64,000 nucleotides of DNA from Permianibacter aggregans (lineage in GTDB: Bacteria; Pseudomonadota; Gammaproteobacteria; Enterobacterales; Permianibacteraceae). The translations under genes and the position numbers were made by a program. The notes below the pieces were generated by a model. The model was not told where the DNA came from. It did not search any database and saw only the letters and a list, made by a program, of their open reading frames with translations. Location of the stretch: NCBI RefSeq assembly GCF_009756665.1, contig NZ_CP037953.1:310001-374000 (forward strand), read 5' to 3'. Below are positions 58,423 through 64,000 of the stretch, piece by piece. Position 1 is the first letter of the stretch, and every line of letters begins with the position of its first letter.

Positions 58423-58887
58423 TCAGGCTGCCTGTGTCGCGTCCTGCCAGACCGTTCTGCCGATGGCTTTGAACTTGGCAACGGTCATTGCACCGCGTTT
58501 ATTGGGTTTAATCGATTGCAGCGCATTGTGAATGTCCGGGCGGGTGACTTCAATCAATTCGACCGGCTGATAGTCTTCGTTGAGCAGCACCAGCACGACA
58601 CGGGTCCACTGCCCATCCATGTTCAACTGACCAACCCGCGCCCGGGTCTTGCTCTCAGCGAACATCACCCGCCCCTTGATCTGATAGCGCTCGCTGCGTT
58701 GTTCGCCCTGGCCGATGGCATCAACACCGGCAATGAGCTGCTCTGGTGCAACAAGATTCAACAGGCGCATGGCGTCGTGACGGGCGATTTCATTGGTCAG
58801 CGGCAGCGTCTGGCCGGTCGCCTTGTGATAATCGGCCGCCAAACGGCGCGCTTCGGTCATCAGCTTGTCTACGTCATAGGTTCCCAT
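58423..58887 (-). CDS. Conserved hypothetical protein upstream of the helicase
   Basis: The 154-residue product begins GTYDVDKLMTEARRLAADYHKATGQTLPLT and ends RGAMTVAKFKAIGRTVWQDA. The pattern, with SERYQIKGRVMF and VVLVLLNEDY in the middle, is common among Gammaproteobacteria as a stand-alone soluble protein. I do not know its function and cannot place it in a named family confidently. It is immediately upstream of the helicase gene and almost certainly co-transcribed with helicase and tsaB. Confidence 0.7.
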   Translation of the reverse strand: MGTYDVDKLMTEARRLAADYHKATGQTLPLTNEIARHDAMRLLNLVAPEQLIAGVDAIGQGEQRSERYQIKGRVMFAESKTRARVGQLNMDGQWTRVVLVLLNEDYQPVELIEVTRPDIHNALQSIKPNKRGAMTVAKFKAIGRTVWQDATQAA

Positions 58888-58988
58888 ACGCGATCCTGCG
58901 TCGAGCTCGGTCCAGCTAGTGTAGGAGGTTAGTTCTTAGGGAACAATGACTTGAGTCGCTTATCTCGACGCCGGCTGATGATCCGGAC

Positions 58989-59294
58989 TCAAACCCGGAC
59001 GTTGATGAAACGCCCCTTTTTCTGCTCCGGGTCAGTGCTCAGAGCTTCATCGGCAGCTTCGCGCGCGGCCTTGCGCCGCTCTTTGTTGCTACGTCGCTCC
59101 TGCGCCACCCGCTCGCGGCGCTGACGCCGATCATCCTTGCGCCGCTCTACTCCGCTCTGCTGTTCATTGGCCGGTGTCTGTGGATTGGCCGGCACCATTG
59201 GTGGTGAACGCATGGCCGGCTCGACGCGCGTGGTCGCGCCCGTCTCCACTACGGGACGGGGAAGCTCACTGCCTCCAGTCGGTATGCTCGGCAT
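58989..59294 (-). CDS. Small Arg-rich hypothetical protein (101 aa)
   Basis: The 101-residue product has a Pro-rich N-terminal part and a highly charged centre (ERRKDDRRQRRERVAQERRSNKERRK), ending KGRFINVRV. No signal peptide. Arg/Lys-rich small proteins like this often bind nucleic acids, but nothing in it is diagnostic. The start has no strong ribosome-binding site. Confidence 0.5.
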   Translation of the reverse strand: MPSIPTGGSELPRPVVETGATTRVEPAMRSPPMVPANPQTPANEQQSGVERRKDDRRQRRERVAQERRSNKERRKAAREAADEALSTDPEQKKGRFINVRV

Positions 59295-59502
59295 GATTCA
59301 TTACGATACAAAAACCCTTGTCATGCCTATTGTATCGTCAGCAAAGCCAGAATCTTGAGCCTAAAACCTAACCAACAAAACTCGAACCACAAGCGCTTCA
59401 TTGTCAGTTGCGCTTCCCTCACGTCTCGAAACGCAATTATGCTTACAAGCATTGTTGAGGATTACCCTTACAAACCGCTTAAAAAATTTGGGGTTTAGGT
59501 CT

Positions 59503-60471
59503 ATGGGAAAGCAGATTCGGATTTATCTTGCTGATGGAACGTCAACAGGAGTTCGTCACGCAGAAATCACAAATTGGTCTGGACAAGCCATAGCGTGCCC
59601 GAGAACTCGTTTCGGAGAGCTAAAAGACTGGGCAGAAATCAAACGCGCCGGAGTATATTTTCTGTTTGGAGTCAATGAGGAATCAGGAGAAGAAGCAGTC
59701 TATATTGGAGAGTCAGATCTGGTCCTTGACAGATTAACCAGTCATTTATCAGGAAAAGATTTTTGGAATGAGTTGGTTGCCTTTACAAGCAAAGATGACA
59801 ATTTAACAAAAGGTCACGTGAAATACCTTGAATCAAAGCTTATTCAGCTAGCGCTCGCGGCAGGGCGTCACTTAGTCACAAATACTACATCTCCTCAGCT
59901 GCCTACTCTTCCCAGAGCAGATAGGGACGCAATGGACGACTACTTAGGCTCAATGCGCTCATTACTTGGCGTTCTAGGTCACAAGGTTTTAGAGCCATAC
60001 ACACGACCTACGCATAACTCGAAGTCTGAAACTAAAAATGACGCAAACACTCTTGAACCGAGGCGAAATGAGGTTTCAGAACTTTCCATTACTCCCCAAG
60101 CTCCTGAACTGTTCTTCTTTTCTACGAGCGAAATCAAAGCATCAGCTCAAAAAACTGACGAAGGCATTGTTGTTCTCAAAGGTTCCGAGGCAACTTTGAA
60201 GATTCAAAGCAGCCTATCTCCAGGGTATCGCTCGCTAAAAGAGAAACTTGTGGCTTCCGGACTCCTGGTTCAGCACGGCTCCAAACTCGTTCTCACGAAA
60301 GACTATCTGTTCAGTAGCCCATCTCAAGCTGCTGCCGTACTCGCGGGATATGCGATAAATGGAAGGGATTGCTGGCGATTAGCGGACGGAAGAACCTACG
60401 GACAATATGAACAGACCATTTCAGAGGGTCTTCGAGCGCAGATGCTAAAGGAGCTTGATGCGCTTAGTTAA
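59503..60471 (+). CDS. GIY-YIG nuclease-family protein with DUF4357 domain
   Basis: The 322-residue product from the ATG at 59503 (GGGTTTAGG just before; the frame opens 34 codons earlier) has the GIY-YIG elements in GVYFLFGVNEESGEEAVYIGES, with the Tyr pairs and an Arg in VLDRLTSHL, and a Glu in KYLESKLIQLA. The C-terminal SPSQAAAVLAGYAINGRDCWRL is DUF4357-like. It is a predicted nuclease with a specificity domain. Its DNA is clearly AT-richer than the flanking genes, suggesting transfer. It stands alone with no methylase. Confidence 0.8.
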   Translation: MGKQIRIYLADGTSTGVRHAEITNWSGQAIACPRTRFGELKDWAEIKRAGVYFLFGVNEESGEEAVYIGESDLVLDRLTSHLSGKDFWNELVAFTSKDDNLTKGHVKYLESKLIQLALAAGRHLVTNTTSPQLPTLPRADRDAMDDYLGSMRSLLGVLGHKVLEPYTRPTHNSKSETKNDANTLEPRRNEVSELSITPQAPELFFFSTSEIKASAQKTDEGIVVLKGSEATLKIQSSLSPGYRSLKEKLVASGLLVQHGSKLVLTKDYLFSSPSQAAAVLAGYAINGRDCWRLADGRTYGQYEQTISEGLRAQMLKELDALS

Positions 60472-60509
60472 AAAGAACTTCTTTTTGTATTGCGAAGTTT
60501 AACGAGCAA

Positions 60510-62195
60510 TCAGTGATTGCCTTTATGCTGCATCAACTTATTCAAACGCAGCTGCATGTCGGCGCGGGTAACCGGCGCATCCAGTAACAGCACTTCTACT
60601 CCATGCGCCGGCACCGAAGTCTTCAAGGCCTCGCCATCGCCAACGGTGTGAACATCGCCACTGAGCGCCGAGCGCCAGCTACCGGCCTGCAAAAATTGCG
60701 CAACGGTAAAGTCAGCAGGCTGGTCGCCTTTGTTCAACAGCACCAAGGCGATTTGATTGACGCCCTGATGTTGCAACACCCGATAGAACACTGCCTTGTC
60801 GTCTTGCAGCTCGACATTCAGTTGCAGACCACGTTGCAGCGCTGGCGATGCCGCCCGCACTTTCGCGATGCGCTGCAGTTGCTGATAAATCGGGTGCGAA
60901 GGCGCGGCGTCGACGCGCTCCTGACCAAAATAATTGCGGTTGCCGGCGTGCTCGGCGCGGCCGCGCATAAAGCCGATTTCCGAACCGTAGTAAATGACCG
61001 GGATGCCGCGCGCCGTGAACAACCAGTTATGAGCGTCGATAAAGCCTTCGTCGCTGGCGTTCATCCGCGGCATGTCGTGATTGTCGTAAAAGGTCATCAA
61101 CTCATAGGGGTTGGCGTATGGGCCGTTTTCCAGATACAACGCGTCCTTGACGCTGGCGTAATCGCTGCCGGCATTTTCAAATAACTCACCGAGTGCTTTT
61201 TTCAGCGGGAAATCGAGCACGCTGATGTCGCCGTTCTGCGGCAACGTGTGGCCGGCGATGTCAGCGGCATTCCAGCGAAAATCCTCACCAAACATGAAAA
61301 AACCCGGATGCTTTTCGCGGATGCGATCGGCAAATTTTTTCCAGAACTCGTGCGGCATCCAACCAATGGTGTCTATGCGAAACGCATCGGCGCCTTGATC
61401 GATCCATTGCAGATAAGCACCGGACAAATACTCGAGCACCGCCGGATTGTTTTCGTTGAAATCGGCAAGCTCGGCGACTTCCTGCTTCTTGTTGAAGAAG
61501 GCATGCAGCGGGTTGTTTTCCGGGTCGAGTTGATCAGGCCTCAGATTTTGATGATCGGCAATCAGCTTGCCATCCTTGTCATAGAGTTTGCCAAACGCTG
61601 GATGATCTTCCGGCATCGTGAATGCCGGTGATCCGTGGTTACCGACGATATCGAGCACAACTTTCAGGTTCTTGTTATGCATGCCTTTGGTGAAGGCAGC
61701 GAAATCGAGGTTTTCGCTGGGCAGGTGTTCATCCAATTTGTAGAAATTGACGCCCCAATAACCGTGATAGCCGGTCTTGCCCTTATCGGTCCAGAAGCTG
61801 CCCCAATCGACAGGCTTACCACCGGTGAAAACCGCATCCGGATTATCAATGATCGGCGTGATCCAGACCGAAGAAAAACCCATGCCGCGAATATAGTCGG
61901 CGTTGTTCAACACGCCTTTGAAATCACCACCAAGATAGCCGACGTTAGCGTGCATGCCTTCCGGTGCATTCGGCACCGGTCGATCGAAGGTTTTCTGTTC
62001 TCCGCCCTGATCGCGCTGGTCATTGCTTTCGTCACCGTTGACAAAGCGATCAGTGACAACGAAGTACACCGCCTGCTCGGCGAAAGGCTCCAGCGTGCCG
62101 TAGTACTCGGCATCTGGTTTGGCAGGTTCTTGTTGGCAGGCGGCCAACACCAACAACGAAGCGCTCAGCGTCGATAACACAGGAATCAGGCGCAT
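60510..62195 (-). CDS. Lipoprotein GH13 alpha-amylase-family enzyme
   Basis: The 561-residue product has a lipobox LVLAAC at residue 20, so it is probably anchored at the membrane. The GH13 catalytic residues are Asp275 in DAFRIDTIGW, Glu304 in MFGEDFRW and Asp384 in YDNHDMPRM. The N-terminal VYFVVTDRFVNGD marks the first conserved region. It should act on maltodextrin or starch at the cell surface or periplasm (amylase, neopullulanase or cyclomaltodextrinase). It overlaps the MFS gene by 10 bases. Confidence 0.92.
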   Translation of the reverse strand: MRLIPVLSTLSASLLVLAACQQEPAKPDAEYYGTLEPFAEQAVYFVVTDRFVNGDESNDQRDQGGEQKTFDRPVPNAPEGMHANVGYLGGDFKGVLNNADYIRGMGFSSVWITPIIDNPDAVFTGGKPVDWGSFWTDKGKTGYHGYWGVNFYKLDEHLPSENLDFAAFTKGMHNKNLKVVLDIVGNHGSPAFTMPEDHPAFGKLYDKDGKLIADHQNLRPDQLDPENNPLHAFFNKKQEVAELADFNENNPAVLEYLSGAYLQWIDQGADAFRIDTIGWMPHEFWKKFADRIREKHPGFFMFGEDFRWNAADIAGHTLPQNGDISVLDFPLKKALGELFENAGSDYASVKDALYLENGPYANPYELMTFYDNHDMPRMNASDEGFIDAHNWLFTARGIPVIYYGSEIGFMRGRAEHAGNRNYFGQERVDAAPSHPIYQQLQRIAKVRAASPALQRGLQLNVELQDDKAVFYRVLQHQGVNQIALVLLNKGDQPADFTVAQFLQAGSWRSALSGDVHTVGDGEALKTSVPAHGVEVLLLDAPVTRADMQLRLNKLMQHKGNH

Positions 62196-63700
62196 GAAGC
62201 TTCTCCATTGCCAGTAACGGATTGTGGTGAGTGCGTGGGTTTGGGTTCACTGACACGCAAGACAAAAAGCCCGGACAGGATCAGGCTGACACCGCCGATA
62301 ATCAGTGCATAAATCGGCTTGGTATCGAAAAAGGTTTTCAGCAAAAAGCCGAGCGTGCTGGCGGCCATCAACTGCGGAATGACGATAAAGAAATTGAAGA
62401 TGCCCATGTACACGCCCATCTTCTGCGCCGGCACGCTGTTCGACAACAGCGAATACGGCAGCGACAGAATCGACGCCCAGGCAAAACCAACGCCAACCAT
62501 CGAGAGGAGCAACCAGTTCGGATCGCGGATCAGCGCAAATGACAGCAACGCCGCCCCCCCCAGCGAAACGTTCAGCATATGGCTGAACCGCAATCCGAAC
62601 CAGCGCACCAAGAACGGGATGATGATTGCCGCAATCGCGGCGAAACCGTTGTAGGCACCAAACAAGACACCAACCCAATTGGCGCCTTCGTTATAGGCAG
62701 CCGATGAGGTATCGGTGCTGCCGAAATGAATTTCCGTGACGGCAGCCGTGGTGTAGATCCACATGGCGAACAACGCAAACCAGGAAAAGAACTGGACGAC
62801 AGCGAGCTTGCGCATTTCGTCCGGCATCTGCTGCAAATCATCAACAATCTCACGCAGCATTTTCGGGCCATAACCGCGAGCCGTTATGCTCAGCAGCAAA
62901 CCATACGCAGCAATACCTCCGGTCAGCAGATAGAGCTGCTTATCCAGCGACATCATAAAAATCACCGCGACCCCGACAAGACCAACCAGCAACCAAATCA
63001 GGCCCTTGCTAACTGCACGCTTGGCATCGGTTTTGGTAGCAGGTAATGGTTTGGCATCATCAAAAGCTTTCAATACTTCCGGTGCATATTCGCGGGTACT
63101 GAGCACAGTCCAGAGCACTGCCGCAAACAACACCAGGCCGCCCGCGTAAAACGCATAACGAACGGTATCCGGCACGACGCCAGGCTCAGCCGTATTGGCG
63201 ACACCAACTTGAGCCAGAATCCAGGGTAGAAAACTGGCAACGACGGCGCCGATACCAATGAAAAAACTTTGCATCGCATAACCGGTCGAGCGTTGCTCCG
63301 GCCGTAATTGATCACCAACCAGCGCACGAAACGGCTCCATCGAAACATTGATCGAGGCGTCCATGATCCACAGCAGACCGGCGGCAATCCACAGCGTTGG
63401 CGAATTCGGCATGAACAATAGCGCCAGGGTCGTGATCAATGCGCCATAAAGAAAATACGGGCGACGACGACCGAGGCGCGTCCAGGTGCGATCGGAGTAA
63501 TAGCCGACGATCGGTTGCACAATCAAACCGGTCAGCGGTGCCGCCACCCAGAGCATCGGAATTTCATCCATTGGCGCACCGAGCGTCTGGAAAATCCGGC
63601 TGACGTTGGCGTTCTGCAATGCGAAACCAAACTGGATGCCCAAAAAACCAAAGCACATGTTCCAGATTTGCCAGAACGTCAATTGCGGTTTCGCGCTCAT
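62186..63700 (-). CDS. MFS maltose/sugar transporter (SLC45-like, GPH type)
   Basis: The 504-residue product has 12 TM helices. The N-terminal FWQIWNMCFGFLGIQFGFALQNANVSRIFQ, YYSDRTWTRLGRRRPYFLYG and MEPFRALVGDQLRPEQRS are hallmarks of the glycoside-pentoside-hexuronide or SLC45-type sugar transporters, which in many Proteobacteria import maltose or maltodextrins. It overlaps the GH13 gene by 10 bases, supporting maltodextrin import for the amylase products. Confidence 0.92.
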   Translation of the reverse strand: MSAKPQLTFWQIWNMCFGFLGIQFGFALQNANVSRIFQTLGAPMDEIPMLWVAAPLTGLIVQPIVGYYSDRTWTRLGRRRPYFLYGALITTLALLFMPNSPTLWIAAGLLWIMDASINVSMEPFRALVGDQLRPEQRSTGYAMQSFFIGIGAVVASFLPWILAQVGVANTAEPGVVPDTVRYAFYAGGLVLFAAVLWTVLSTREYAPEVLKAFDDAKPLPATKTDAKRAVSKGLIWLLVGLVGVAVIFMMSLDKQLYLLTGGIAAYGLLLSITARGYGPKMLREIVDDLQQMPDEMRKLAVVQFFSWFALFAMWIYTTAAVTEIHFGSTDTSSAAYNEGANWVGVLFGAYNGFAAIAAIIIPFLVRWFGLRFSHMLNVSLGGAALLSFALIRDPNWLLLSMVGVGFAWASILSLPYSLLSNSVPAQKMGVYMGIFNFFIVIPQLMAASTLGFLLKTFFDTKPIYALIIGGVSLILSGLFVLRVSEPKPTHSPQSVTGNGEASCA

Positions 63701-63906
63701 CCGTACCCTCGTTATCGGTTGTTATGGTTTTCAGGAGAAACAGATTTCCCCAAATGCATCAATGCACCAATAGTAACCTGCCGATGGTAGGGTCTTGCAC
63801 CAAATGATCACAGTCTGTGCATACGTATTCACCAATGCTGCTGTACGGCATTCCGTGAACCGGCTACATTGCCGATCCTTGTGGCGGTATTTCCCCAAAA
63901 ACAACA

Positions 63907-64000
63907 ATGAGTACGATAGAAACCTTTCTGCTGGCCATGCTGTTGATTCTGAGCGTGCCGTACTTGATTTGGCGGCTCGGCAACACCGACTACTACGCAC
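63907..64000 (+). CDS. Probable cation:proton antiporter, 5' end only
   Basis: From the ATG at 63907 the visible 31 residues read MSTIETFLLAMLLILSVPYL and LIWRLGNTDYYA. This hydrophobic start resembles the first helix of Kef/CPA2-type monovalent cation:proton antiporters. The rest lies beyond the window. The gene is divergent from the MFS transporter, about 200 bases apart. Confidence 0.45.
   Translation, partial: MSTIETFLLAMLLILSVPYLIWRLGNTDYYA

Noticed and set aside
63731-64000. Minus-strand open frame at the window end
   Set aside because: Overlaps the start of the antiporter gene and the MFS promoter region, lacks a start signal and a family.

Overview
The window looks like the chromosome of a free-living, heterotrophic gammaproteobacterium. 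It has gammaproteobacterial TCA gene order (sdhCDAB-sucABCD with gltA divergent), a yoaA-tsaB pair, a zwf-pgl-glk/edd-eda-pgi Entner-Doudoroff block, and secreted peptidases and a lipoprotein amylase suited to growth on polymers. No rRNA or tRNA gene, CRISPR array or replication origin was recognised. Genus cannot be fixed from the sequence alone.

Layout. 1-9.5 kb: an Lrp/AsnC regulator (cut by the window edge) divergent from a glutathione-transferase-like gene; a secreted subtilisin-family peptidase; a CadC-like DNA-binding/transmembrane/beta-propeller protein; a small secreted dockerin-repeat protein; an AraC-type regulator; a DUF6265-like protein. 9.5-16.7 kb: accessory membrane proteins and lipoproteins, including a two-TM pYEATS-like protein, a serine beta-lactamase-family hydrolase, a DUF4386 pair and a VOC protein. 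16.7-21.5 kb: an IS21-family element whose right edge abuts a truncated ABC-transporter ATPase, then an IS256-family element with a perfect 8-bp target duplication that splits a small membrane-protein gene. Removing it restores a 146-codon frame. 21.5-27.5 kb: poorly characterised AT-richer genes, a possible PD-(D/E)XK nuclease and a mosaic of short repeats with a transposase remnant.

27.6-39.2 kb is conserved core: sucD-sucC-sucB-sucA-sdhB-sdhA-sdhD-sdhC read leftwards (transcribed sdhC to sucD), gltA reads rightwards, and near-consensus sigma-70 promoters sit back to back between sdhC and gltA. A terminator-like hairpin separates sdhB from sucA. 39.4-44.4 kb: galE, yidD, a double PTPS-fold protein, an S9 peptidase and a ZIP-like membrane protein.

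44.4-54.4 kb is a carbohydrate block: glgX, glk, pgl, zwf leftwards and edd, eda, pgi rightwards. With the GH13 amylase and sugar transporter at 60.5-63.7 kb it describes a route from maltodextrin to glucose, glucose-6-phosphate, the Entner-Doudoroff intermediates and pyruvate, which the TCA block then oxidises. 54.4-60.5 kb holds an Slp-like lipoprotein, tsaB, a YoaA/DinG-type helicase, small conserved genes and an AT-rich GIY-YIG/DUF4357 gene. The last 94 bases start a probable cation:proton antiporter.

A REP/REPIN-like palindrome (core ATTCCCGC...GCGGGAAT) recurs in at least four intergenic places, mostly as inverted pairs. No clearly new multi-gene system could be demonstrated. The best candidates for a second look are the pYEATS membrane gene, the orphan dockerin/CadC-propeller neighbourhood, the IS-disrupted loci and the repeat mosaic at 26.2-26.6 kb.
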